Assembly: GCF_052857255.1 (NCBI RefSeq)
Contig: NC_135505.1
Coordinates: forward strand, 46,020,520-46,084,519
Direction of reading: 5' to 3'
Source of the DNA: Amblyomma americanum
Lineage: Eukaryota; Arthropoda; Arachnida; Ixodida; Ixodidae
Length of the DNA: 64,000 bases
The position numbers and the translations under genes were made by a program. The notes beneath the pieces were generated by a model, which did not search any database, was not told the origin of the DNA, and saw only the letters and a program-made list of their open reading frames with translations. The stretch's first letter is position 1. Every line of letters starts with the position of its first letter. Shown one piece after another: positions 61,101-64,000 of this stretch.

Positions 61101-61685
61101 CCTTTTTGAGTTAGAGAACACTGATTTCCTCTCAGGCCTCTATATTACGCAAGTGAGAAGCGGGACTTCTTTAGAGTTCTGCTTTAGCACGGGCTCACCT
61201 GTCGACTCTTTTTTTTTCTGTGCAGCTTATCAGAACCGTCCCAGTGTTTCGCTCCTAGTACGGGCATATCTCGCAAATTAATGAGCTGCCACTTTGATTT
61301 TCACTCTCTCGTAAGCGAAAATGGCTGTAGTAAGAGCGGCCATCCTTTGCCCACTCTTTTCCCTTTCATCATCGCGCCTTTTGTTCCCTATTTGGCGAAA
61401 AGTTGAGTGGTGCTCTGTTATTGTCATCATGAAATTAATTCCTTTTTATCTTTCAGGGCCCTACTGAACTCCGGAAATTGTGTGCAAAGTTCACTGAAGA
61501 AAGTATGCTCCATACCTTTCAACCTTTTCAAAACGAATATATACGATGCTGCTAATGCGTTAGCGCAGCTTGCTGACTGCCCCCCGAAAAGCTCATGCCA
61601 AACTCCTCGCGCGTCACTGCTACTACTAGCAGCAACAGGTCTTCTATGCTGGAAGGGGGCTTCCCTCTTACCAGGGCTAAAATAA
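31103..61685 (+). CDS. Split host gene for a protein with two six-cysteine modules (gene span)
   Basis: Not a recognised characterised family. Exons 31387-31543, 32899-33032, 34811-34946 and 61457-61685 join with continuous frame. They give two tandem modules of pattern C-x7-C-x32-C-x8-C-x6-C-x22-C and C-x8-C-x21-C-x8-C-x8-C-x23-C. In each module the intron follows the third cysteine codon directly and is phase 2; the intron between modules is phase 1. So each module is an exon pair with phase-1 outer borders, as expected from exon-pair duplication. The C-terminus is a Cys-poor hydrophobic tail (SLLLLAATGLLCW), possibly a GPI signal. The pattern recalls six-Cys extracellular domains such as DUF19/T20D4.11-like; that is inference. 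The signal peptide exon is not located. Extracellular location is inferred from the cysteines. Confidence 0.62.
31294..31312 (+). CDS. Candidate 19-nt microexon of the split gene
   Basis: Acceptor GTTCTACGTACAG and a perfect donor (TTGG|GTAAGT) enclose 19 nt. Its length (phase 0 to phase 1) is exactly what is needed to connect the exon ending at 31179 with the one starting at 31387. It would encode NSEAAL. Confidence 0.4.
31387..31543 (+). CDS. Split gene, exon for first half of module 1
   Basis: A strong acceptor (TCTTTTTCTTTCTATGTAG) ends at 31386 and the donor is CAG|GTGTGT at 31544. 157 nt, phase 1 to phase 2. It encodes EESDKEDPCAEEKISRC, a helical acidic stretch (FLPEDEKLLKAMEGADEV) and RAC, which is cysteines 1-3 of module 1. 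The intron falls two bases after the third cysteine codon, as in module 2. Cysteine spacing with the next exon supports the join to 32899 over the alternative exon at 31934. Confidence 0.65.
32899..33032 (+). CDS. Split gene, exon for second half of module 1
   Basis: Acceptor ACGATTTCTTTTGCAG and donor AATG|GTAACA. 134 nt, phase 2 to phase 1. It reads RLKEKLPCHKRIERCPKNI, then EQFSRQQESYRYIEDVVCD, which is cysteines 4-6. There is no ATG, so it is invisible to start-to-stop searches. The first cysteine here lies 8 residues after the last cysteine of the exon before it, the same spacing as in module 2. Confidence 0.65.
34811..34946 (+). CDS. Split gene, exon for first half of module 2
   Basis: Acceptor TTTCTGGTTCTAG and donor CAA|GTAAGT. 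136 nt, phase 1 to phase 2. It reads RTRRYISAIVASCVDFKELL, then KCKVGKLQEWKQGEE and ISKSFLC, which is cysteines 1-3 of module 2. If unspliced, a TAA follows one codon later (34948-34950), so a short form ending here is possible. The perfect donor and module symmetry favour splicing to 61457. Confidence 0.62.
35544..36338. other. No recognisable gene
   Basis: AT-rich intron sequence without motifs that I can support. Confidence 0.4.
36339..36500. repeat. 81-bp tandem duplication
   Basis: Two head-to-tail copies beginning GAGCAGGAGGGCAGTC at 36339 and 36420, differing at about one position (TGAGGGG/TAAGGGG). The near-identity points to a recent duplication. Confidence 0.92.
36516..36538 (+). 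repeat. Poly-G tract
   Basis: More than 20 G, interrupted near its start, 16 bp after the 81-bp duplication. Prone to assembly error and to G-quadruplex formation. Confidence 0.9.
36539..37565. other. No recognisable gene
   Basis: The stretch 36940-37180 is GC-richer than its surroundings and open on both strands for about 75-110 codons, without a motif that I know. Confidence 0.4.
37566..37746 (-). repeat. tRNA-derived SINE
   Basis: Read on the minus strand: CCGCTGCGGTGGCTCAGTGG (A-box region), GGGTTCGATCCCGGCC-type B-box near 37680, a body with CCCGTGTACTGTGCATC, and the end GGGACGTTAAACCCACAC. The 3' type is that of the SINE at 1968. Confidence 0.85.
38137..39434 (-). mobile_element. I-like LINE, 3' part (RT C-terminus, RNase H region, tail)
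   Basis: Minus strand. 39411-38863 continues the LINE interrupted at 41376: MKEANRLRFVHAFVISRVLY, TPTVKLLRLGVSNTLNEH, then RNase H-like sequence. 38583-38212 gives EEIMWRKLQTGVFPNP and, at the end, VQSWETVLLNREREQQ. The 3' UTR ends in (TC)n at about 38137. Frameshifts near 38860 and 38600 show that it is dead. With 41376-45200 it makes a single element of about 5.1 kb. Confidence 0.85.
39424..39434. repeat. 11-bp target duplication, left copy
   Basis: GTTAGAAGTGC here and at 41376-41386. When the intervening DNA is ignored, the LINE frame reads through (KRTSN to NHAGMKEAN), so these are the borders of one insertion. Confidence 0.88.
39670..40677 (-). pseudogene. Penelope-like ORF, RT end plus GIY-YIG endonuclease (left copy)
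   Basis: 336 codons uninterrupted, but 5'-truncated. Residues 1-130: end of RT with VFRYVDDYLIVL (YVDD catalytic box) and LQFLDLRLVF. Residues 160-205: a Lys-rich linker and ILYIHRLSHILKKVA. Residues about 230-320: GIY-YIG nuclease with VVYAVPLSCGLEYIGQTGQ, the RLRQHK block, a H-x3-C-x2-C finger-like HCKSCKC, and a catalytic-type E in KLEREIIEAYYI. It cleaves target DNA for priming. The uninterrupted frame suggests recent arrival. Confidence 0.9.
40690..41279 (+). pseudogene. Penelope-like GIY-YIG fragment (right copy)
   Basis: Starts ENFVKKCKVASRGEQAQK-like and covers the linker and the whole GIY-YIG domain (VVYAVPLSCGLEYIG). Stops break it: TAG after EYIG, TAA after VASR, and TAA in the ERE-IIEAYY block. 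RT is absent. It is an inverted, slightly diverged copy of 39670-40260. Confidence 0.88.
41600..42546 (-). pseudogene. Reverse transcriptase of the I-like LINE
   Basis: Reads ASGPDKINNRMLRYLDDGF, EIPQAWKAANLVFNPNPGK, the FRAIFITSCVGKLMEHVI block, then in another frame VALDVSKSFDSFKHIA (RT aspartate box) and RGTPQRSILSQTLFNVA (in place of PQGSVLSP). The catalytic YADD site at about 41712 is broken: a lost base and a changed residue leave Y-A then G-D-LTLWV. Thumb: DGQMERTLQRAINVIEKYLE. It is clearly inactive. Confidence 0.85.
43051..43539 (-). pseudogene. APE-type endonuclease of the I-like LINE
   Basis: Starts inside the domain (VAVQECGKNAKLAGYKSF), has FVEVNICTLQHE and the diagnostic GDFNAHHPERR near 43240, and ends PDEANLKRNSVSEDMTPDLT. 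The SDH motif expected after the end is missing or frameshifted. A local duplication (RFAKRSPKRSP) inserts extra residues before GDFNAHH. Confidence 0.8.
43865..45160 (-). pseudogene. ORF1 (gag-like) of the I-like LINE
   Basis: From 45160 down: VEEGKPPARRRSATVATSKA, then VACHLPRLPNADHKIIIRPK and LSLTNLSVP, then GNSNSVIITFVD-type sequence, then CYRCGELGHRPDVPVQRCRGC, a run of CCHC knuckles split over two frames (44312-44561), then an Arg/Ser-rich stretch (FRGRSRSESRHRSKSRGRS) and a coiled coil (NEQNKILQDQNAELRKQLDD) near 43930-43990. Nucleic-acid binding by the knuckles and basic stretch is the known role in this group. At least three frameshifts. Confidence 0.78.
45283..45370 (-). repeat. tRNA-derived repeat or tRNA pseudogene
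   Basis: On the minus strand TGGTCTTACGGTAGAGCATC (A-box), GCCTCGCATTCGGGAGG (anticodon-arm-like, loop CTCGCAT) and GGGCTCAAACC (B-box) are spaced as in a tRNA-Ala-like gene. The acceptor stem does not pair, so this is a SINE head or pseudogene. It sits 80 bp from the 5' end of the LINE. Confidence 0.6.
45376..45930. other. No recognisable gene
   Basis: AT-rich intron sequence; nothing supported. Confidence 0.4.
45931..46160 (+). repeat. Ruka-like SINE, body and 3' end
   Basis: GGCAATACGCTAAGGCGCTC, GTGCTGTGCGATGTCAGTGC, CCAGGTGGCCGAAATTATTC, GGCGCGGTTCAGGTGTCC, ending (TTATT)n. It closely matches 63300-63525. The tRNA-like head is missing or degraded. Confidence 0.88.
46196..46630 (+). pseudogene. 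C-terminal tail of an I-like LINE ORF2
   Basis: Later residues read DFNIEWRFCGETAAYDRILR, then RPPPDDLVKIPCLQQWEGVL and DTEWVAKVAASHGLEAI. The W-E-x-x-L...A-x-x-A-A-x-x-x-G tail parallels the end of the I-like LINE at 38212 (VQSWETVLLNREREQQ...ALAAAESQG). The N-terminal part is not recognisable. Assigned to the I-like group by this tail only. Confidence 0.42.
46785..47421 (+). repeat. 5' LTR of the second gypsy-type element
   Basis: Begins TGCTACACGTGTTAGGAAGC and pairs with TGTCACATCTGATAGGATGG at 50287. Shared interior blocks include AGCATGACATGTATTAACC, CTGACGCAACCACCTGCTAC, CATGCAACGCTTCATCA and GTTCCCGGGTCATGTGTATT. It ends GTTATCCGG. It lacks about 150 bp present in the right LTR. Confidence 0.8.
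47509..48480 (+). pseudogene. Gag of the second gypsy-type element
   Basis: ATG at 47509 gives MAQIMDSARTLELTLKLGLS, a stop near 47589, then an Arg/Glu-rich helix (REAREGEEREPKRAREAEEW). Capsid-like blocks follow in shifting frames: LTAERNLASDF, DRWHDMSNTEKSFEGVRDKL, then VTEQFLACCRPKLALFLKER. A zinc knuckle is read across 48415-48455 (CGKVGHRASDC). Several stops and shifts; non-functional. Confidence 0.78.
48427..49095 (+). pseudogene. Second zinc knuckle and aspartic protease remnant
   Basis: Open for 222 codons. Residues 1-40: end of one knuckle and CQGCKRRGHTLDE, a second one. Residues about 80-150: retropepsin with ALRDSGANTVLVRRSLV (active site DSG) and the LLDSTVRYLPEARILVSTLY block. 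Beyond residue 155 the sequence no longer matches protease or RT (SVEDPDPEWRLIGGEEHPKE). The whole RT is missing after this point. Confidence 0.75.
49215..49585 (+). pseudogene. Integrase zinc-binding and start of core
   Basis: Blocks in shifting frames: RVQQLVLPKDMR, LGYDAIMAGHNGVQKTVSRI with TEEFFWPD, then RSCNVCQLTVPKG (HHCC finger), then LPFQRVAFDFVGPIYTVSD with the first catalytic aspartate. It ends abruptly into RNase H sequence. Confidence 0.75.
49590..50000 (+). pseudogene. RNase H remnant, out of normal order
   Basis: FFRTDALDRALGAIHLQVEN and HPFFSAS are followed by ENECLVGVWAVRKFHIYL and RWSLASQECYFQVEYIKDRD with GEADFMSK. This is a Ty3-type RNase H and linker with several frameshifts. 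It normally precedes integrase but here follows the integrase finger. Confidence 0.75.
50287..50487 (+). repeat. 3' LTR of the second gypsy-type element, left piece
   Basis: Aligns with 46785-47000. It is cut at about 50487, after GACGCCAAGGTTAA, by the LINE. Confidence 0.8.
50491..51517 (+). CDS. ORF1 of the LINE (gag-like, zinc knuckles), 5' truncated
   Basis: The frame is open from the truncation point (FASLRVSSFIPSHLACTKGI) to TAG at 51515. It has a divergent RRM-like or gag-like stretch (SAAGVVAVHRCSRD...VNNVRMPTESVIATFAG), three CCHC-type knuckles (CNNCWRYGHSAGGC, CCNCGDGHSTSTC, CCLCGGAHSANYSNC) near 50775-50935, a helical segment (AIAAAVEASMSKMVEKIVAS) and a Lys-rich end. Nucleic-acid chaperone function is known for this type. 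The first ATG at 50645 is internal; the true start is lost. Confidence 0.85.
51514..55149 (+). pseudogene. ORF2 of the LINE: endonuclease, RT, RNase H, zinc finger
   Basis: One frame throughout, with a TAG at 52675-52677 and a TAA at 54427-54429. EN: VLQWNCRSI, DVIILQETWL, AGDFNSHHVSWG, SDHIPIH. RT: ALDVAKAYDSVEHSIL, TRGVPQGAVLSPVLFNIL and an intact YADD in VYADDIAFF near 53450. RNase H: AIATDASQCN, AEFLAVVLALRKL right after the TAA, AVITDSLSL, and VWVPGHSSVTVNEIAD with the terminal aspartate. Last: CAFCREPESIEHFWLYC, a Cys/His finger. No ATG precedes the frame at its expected start (ATAGCGTCG at 51514 is in its place), and ORF1 and ORF2 overlap or abut. Confidence 0.9.
55412..56001 (+). repeat. 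3' LTR of the second gypsy-type element, right piece
   Basis: After about 150 bp absent from the left LTR (GTGCGAGGGATAGCG..., including a G-run at 55439), it matches 47010-47421: CTGACGCAACCATCTGCTAC, CAACACCGGACGCTAGTAGA, GTAGGGCGTATTAAAT, ending GTGTTATTCGG. Confidence 0.8.
56120..56340 (-). pseudogene. Charged 19-residue tandem peptide repeat remnant
   Basis: Read on the minus strand there are four units, the first two intact: SPDAKAREAERKRQQRLIR, SPGTKGKEAEPKWQQRQAI, then SPNTKANELERRRH with a stop, then SPKSKT with a stop. At DNA level this is an imperfect 57-bp tandem repeat. The Arg/Lys/Glu-rich pattern resembles short DNA-binding tandem peptide repeats of arthropods such as STPR (23-residue units), but the period differs, so homology is only a suggestion. 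Stops show decay. Confidence 0.6.
56345..56810. other. GC-rich unassigned sequence
   Basis: CpG-rich stretch with GTGCAGGTTGCACCGCC (a short palindrome) at about 56480. Open frames on both strands look compositional. No promoter can be supported. Confidence 0.4.
56811..56932 (-). repeat. tRNA-derived SINE
   Basis: On the minus strand: GAAGCAGTGGCTTATTGGTT (A-box region), GACCCGGGTTAGATCCCGGC (B-box), then a body with CGAAATTTCGATGGAGGCG. Only the head and the start of the body are present. Confidence 0.75.
56933..59217. other. Mostly unrecognised sequence
   Basis: AT-rich intron DNA. On the minus strand 57896-57510 has two adjoining protein-like stretches (RFYNKDFEYLECSAMIEQTD, then RPLLGEVKARY, and in the next frame FIRNAPNGEKLVQYDAYPV) that could be a decayed coding segment. 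I do not recognise them. Nothing else is supported. Confidence 0.4.
59195..59330 (+). repeat. tRNA-derived SINE, degenerate copy
   Basis: ACATAAGTACCCCCCAAGCA, GCTGCCGCCTCAGTTCGTAG, GCTTGTGGGTTCGGATC, GGCTGCTTTTTCTTC. It matches the copy at 59665-59800 across both the tRNA-like head and the upstream flank. Confidence 0.7.
59665..59800 (+). repeat. tRNA-derived SINE
   Basis: CATAAGTGCCCCCCAAAAGC upstream, then TGTAGCTCAGTTCGTAGAGC (A-box, intact D-arm) and GTGGGTTCGAATCCCAC (B-box, a perfect 5-bp T-arm), then a T-run. The anticodon and acceptor stems do not form, so it is not a working tRNA. Confidence 0.82.
59818..60040 (+). repeat. CACGTG-rich dispersed repeat, copy 1
   Basis: GGCGCCGCCACCCGATGGCT, several CACGTG hexamers (about 59870, 59928, 59940, 59953), GCGGAGCAGCTACCGGCGGC and CGGCCAGCTGTAGCTCTCGC, then CCAGGTTTAACCAGAGCTAA, ending before a T-run. 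The same blocks in the same order are at 62697-63112. Confidence 0.85.
60041..60515. other. No recognisable gene
   Basis: Includes a short direct repeat of CCCTTACCCGCCC at about 60397-60425. Nothing else seen. Confidence 0.4.
60516..60592 (-). repeat. tRNA-derived SINE head
   Basis: On the minus strand: CCATCGCGGCGGAGTGGTAG, CGACTGCGCCTC, and CCCTGGTTCGAATTACAGC (B-box). Truncated after the head. Confidence 0.7.
60593..61456. other. No supported gene; end of the large intron
   Basis: AT-rich. The open frame on the minus strand at 60854-61081 (EMQAWQRNLSINEIRAPLMV) is unrecognised. Ends with the acceptor CCTTTTTATCTTTCAG. Confidence 0.4.
61457..61685 (+). CDS. Split gene, terminal exon (second half of module 2 and C-terminus)
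   Basis: Acceptor TTTTTATCTTTCAG. The exon starts in phase 2, as the exon ending at 34946 requires, and runs to TAA at 61683. It encodes ALLNSGNCVQSSLKKVC and ANALAQLADC (cysteines 4-6 of module 2, spacing 8-8-23), then PPKSSCQTPRA and a hydrophobic stretch (SLLLLAATGLLCW) with a short Lys-containing end. AATAAA overlaps the stop (61681-61686) and recurs at about 61770, giving two possible poly(A) signals. The tail could be a GPI signal or a short membrane anchor. Confidence 0.62.
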
Positions 61686-61689
61686 ATCG

Positions 61690-62110
61690 ACGTTCAGGAA
61701 TGTCTTATGATAAGGAACACCTGGTGTCATTTGTTTATTTGTTCTTTTACGGACTGCCAATATGAGTTAAATAAACTGTTTGAATGTCGTTATTTTAGGA
61801 CTATTTTCAAAGTACACCACGAAGATTTTACGAAGATGCAAAGCGACTTCCCGATAACAATACTTCTTCCGTATCATATAATGCTTTTCTAAATTCGTAG
61901 CTGGCGTGACGGAAATCCTATCTCCAAATATTCAACTTTTACATAGATGCTGAACAGTCGGAAGCACGCCATAAAGCTACTCTATGATCCGCCGGAATCG
62001 CGGACGAAACGCAAGCTCTTGTCATGGTAAGCATAATGGCTGTTCCGCCGAGTTTAATGGAATATGCCTATAGTACATAGCCGCGTGGAATTCAGGCCAA
62101 TTCTCGCATT
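61690..62110. other. 3' flank of the split gene, no gene seen
   Basis: AT-rich, with the second AATAAA at about 61770. Nothing else. Confidence 0.45.
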
Positions 62111-62645
62111 CGCACTTAAAAACCTTAGACCCAGATCTGAAGCTTCGGCTTCCATCCGGCCTACCACGACGTGAAGCAACTTTGTTGTGTCGCCTGTGGC
62201 TTGGTGTAGCTTTCACGAAGCACTACTCGTTCGTAATAGATATGGCTGACAGCCCTGCATGTACCATCTGCGGGTGTGATGAGGCTATAGGCCACATTCT
62301 TTGTGAATGCCCTGCCTACAGCGGCGAAAGACCGTCACTCTGCCGTGCACTGGAGCATCTCGACCTGCGCCCACTGACGGAAACGAAGATTCTCGGCCAC
62401 TGGCCGCGGTGGCCGTCGGCGGTGAAGGCGTTCAAGGCACGTCTCCGCTTTTTCAAGACTTGTGGCCTGCACGATAGGCTGTGATTTTACTGAACGCTGT
62501 GACTTTGCATAGTGACTTTAATTTCCTGCAACTGTATTTTCTCCTTCATCTTTTTCTCCCCTCACCCCTTCCTCCCGTTCAGGGTAGCAAACCGGCTACT
62601 CGTCTGGTTATCCTCCCTGCCTTTCCTGCTCCTCCTCCTCCTATA
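62111..62645 (+). mobile_element. LINE 3' end (I/Jockey supergroup), C-terminal zinc-finger region
   Basis: LKTLDPDLKLRLPSGLPRRE, then ATLLCRLWLGVAFTKHYSF, a Cys/His finger CTICGCDEAIGHILCECP and FKARLRFFKTCGLHDRL to TGA at 62484, then a C-rich 3' UTR. This is the region after RNase H in tick I-like LINEs. The frame is undamaged over the part present. RT and EN are absent, so it is a 5'-truncated copy. Confidence 0.82.
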
Positions 62646-62696
62646 GTACTTTGTTATTGACTTCCCCAACAAAAAACAGGTTCGGTTTTAACTATT

Positions 62697-63112
62697 TCAT
62701 AGCGACGGCGCCGCCACCCTCTGCCTGTGCTGCCACTCTATGGCTGCGCTGCACCCCAGTGGATGCGCCGTCACGCTGCCACGTGGTGTGTCACGTGGTG
62801 CGGAGCAGCTGCCGGCGGCGCGACACCGTAGCTGATTACGTGTTCGTCACCTGGTTGGTCACGTGACGAGCCACGTGGTGCGGAACATCTGCTGCTGGCG
62901 GCGGTGCTGCCACAGCTGCCACACCGAGCTGCCACAGCTGTGCGCATGCGCCGTGTCAAGTGGGACGAAGATGAAGAAGGAACGCCCAACGAAACAAAGC
63001 GGCGAAAGACTGACTTTGCAATTCAACTGAGCAAGTTCCACTCGGCCAGCTGTAGCTATCGCGTCACCCCAGGTTTAACGAGATTTAAACCACCGCCATT
63101 TTTTTTTTTTTT
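62697..63112 (+). repeat. CACGTG-rich dispersed repeat, copy 2
   Basis: Same block order as copy 1 but with an extra middle segment of about 180 bp (62880-63030) containing CGGTGCTGCCACAGCTGCC, a short repeat of CCACAGCTG and GAAACAAAGCGGCGAAAGAC. CACGTG occurs at about 62779, 62789, 62860 and 62872. It ends GGTTTAACGAGATTTAAACC and a T-run. Confidence 0.85.
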
Positions 63113-63234
63113 TTGGCAAATGGAATATGCTCAGTGCAACATGATTGGACATAACACATCCAAGAAAGCTGGCCCATCAGCGACCGAAAAGGCTTCCCTA
63201 CGGACCCGAACAGAAAAAACTGAGTTCTAAAAAA

Positions 63235-63525
63235 ATGAACTTGTATGTTAGAGCTATGGAGTTCCCGGGTTCGAACCCGACGGCGGCGGCTGCGTTATTA
63301 TAGAGGCAAAACGCTAAGGCGCCCTTGTGCTGTCAGTGCACGTTAAAGATCCCCATGTGGCCGAAATTATTCCGGAGCCCTCCACTACGGTACCTATTCC
63401 TTCCTCTCTCCTCTCACTCTCTCCTTTGTCCCTATCCTTGCGGGGCGGTTCAGGTGTCCAACTATATACGAGACAGATAATGCGCCATATCCTTTCCACC
63501 AAAACCAATATTATTATTATTACGT
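63235..63525 (+). repeat. Ruka-like SINE
   Basis: GGGTTCGAACCCGACGGCGG (B-box), AAAACGCTAAGGCGCCC, GTCAGTGCACGTTAAAGATC, GTGGCCGAAATTATTCCGG, GGGGCGGTTCAGGTGTCC, ending (TTA)n. The A-box end is cut off. This is the best-preserved copy in the window. Confidence 0.9.
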
Positions 63526-64000
63526 CAGAGCTACGTCTGGGTTTTACTCGTCAAGGCTGTATTATTTCTAGAAAAACACTAGCCGATTGATGACATATTT
63601 CGGAAAATGGCCACTGTACGTAGGATCGAGAAGCCGGCGGCGCAAAAGTAGGCACTTTCTCTTCGGGTCCGTTTTGAGAACGACGTGTTAGAATCCAGTT
63701 CCATAAAGTTGGTACAGCATTGGTGCAATGGTGGCGGCGTCTCCTCAGACAAATGCGAAAAATGAGAAGAAAGACACCGTTGAAAGAGAAAAAGAGATTA
63801 CTAATGCTTATGTCATAATGATTATGACCAACTGATTGACAGCGCCCACTGTGTGATTGAACTGCACTTCCCTCACGTCGCGGTTGAAGTGTCTCTCGTG
63901 TATTCAGATCATCACTGCTAATTTCAGAAGTGCATGTTGTTGGGCAAGTCGGTCGTACATCGTTGAGTAAAGGTACTGCGCAAAATAATACAAACATGAA
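63526..64000. other. No recognisable gene
   Basis: AT-rich; the open frame on the minus strand at 63551-63997 has no motif that I know. The window ends here. Confidence 0.4.

Larger units (their letters stand above)
34947..61456 (+). other. 26.5-kb intron packed with mobile elements
   Basis: Lies between the two exons of module 2. It starts GTAAGT and ends TTTTTATCTTTCAG. It contains, in order, an 81-bp tandem duplication, a SINE, an I-like LINE split by a Penelope-like composite, two tRNA-derived repeats, a gypsy-type element split by another LINE, a peptide-repeat remnant, further SINEs and a CACGTG-rich repeat. The intron call depends on the split-gene model. Confidence 0.55.

Overview
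This window looks like nuclear DNA of an arthropod, most likely a hard tick (Ixodida). The evidence is many tRNA-derived short repeats of the kind described from ixodid ticks (Ruka-like), Penelope-like, RTE, CR1-like and I/Jockey-like retroposons, Ty3/gypsy elements, AT-rich non-coding DNA and exons with ordinary GT-AG borders. There are no bacterial-type operons, rRNA genes or CRISPR arrays. I cannot name the species.

Layout. 1-3.3 kb: a 5'-truncated CR1-like LINE, a tRNA-derived SINE and a decayed gypsy integrase ending in a (GAAA)n tract. 4.07-13.47 kb: a nested pair of LTR elements. A young, nearly intact Ty3/gypsy element (4159-11715, two 1041-bp LTRs, 4-bp target duplication CTTC) sits inside the 5' LTR of an old, heavily deleted second gypsy element, whose gag and integrase scraps lie at 11.8-13.2 kb and whose 3' LTR is at about 13.26-13.47 kb. 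15.8-16.8 kb: a gag remnant of another LTR element. 18.07-20.99 kb: an RTE-type LINE on the minus strand ending in an (ATG)n tail. 21.37-21.50 kb: a 128-bp palindrome with Penelope-like flanks. 25.3-26.2 kb: a CR1-like LINE on the minus strand. 29.9-30.2 kb: a Penelope-like scrap.

The most interesting object is a split host gene on the plus strand. Exons at 31387-31543, 32899-33032, 34811-34946 and 61457-61685 (possibly also 31103-31179 and a 19-nt microexon at 31294-31312) join in phase. They encode two tandem six-cysteine modules with matching cysteine spacing. In both modules the internal intron falls at the same place and in the same phase. The protein looks secreted or GPI-anchored and I do not recognise a characterised family. 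The signal-peptide exon was not found and may lie upstream of the window.

The last intron of this gene (34947-61456, about 26.5 kb) holds most of the remaining mobile DNA. It contains a 5-kb I-like LINE on the minus strand (38.1-45.2 kb) that is split by a composite insertion of two head-to-head Penelope-like copies with an 11-bp target duplication. It also contains a gypsy-type element (46.8-56.0 kb) whose 3' LTR is split by a nearly full-length LINE (50.5-55.4 kb), several SINEs, a short tandem peptide-repeat remnant and one copy of a CACGTG-rich repeat. The second copy of that repeat and another LINE tail follow the gene at 62.1-63.1 kb, and a Ruka-like SINE lies at 63.2-63.5 kb.

Apart from the split gene and a few unrecognised open stretches, everything codable here is selfish DNA, mostly broken. 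The young gypsy element still shows a textbook -1 frameshift signal between gag and pol, although its pol has an in-frame stop and has lost the catalytic glutamate of integrase.
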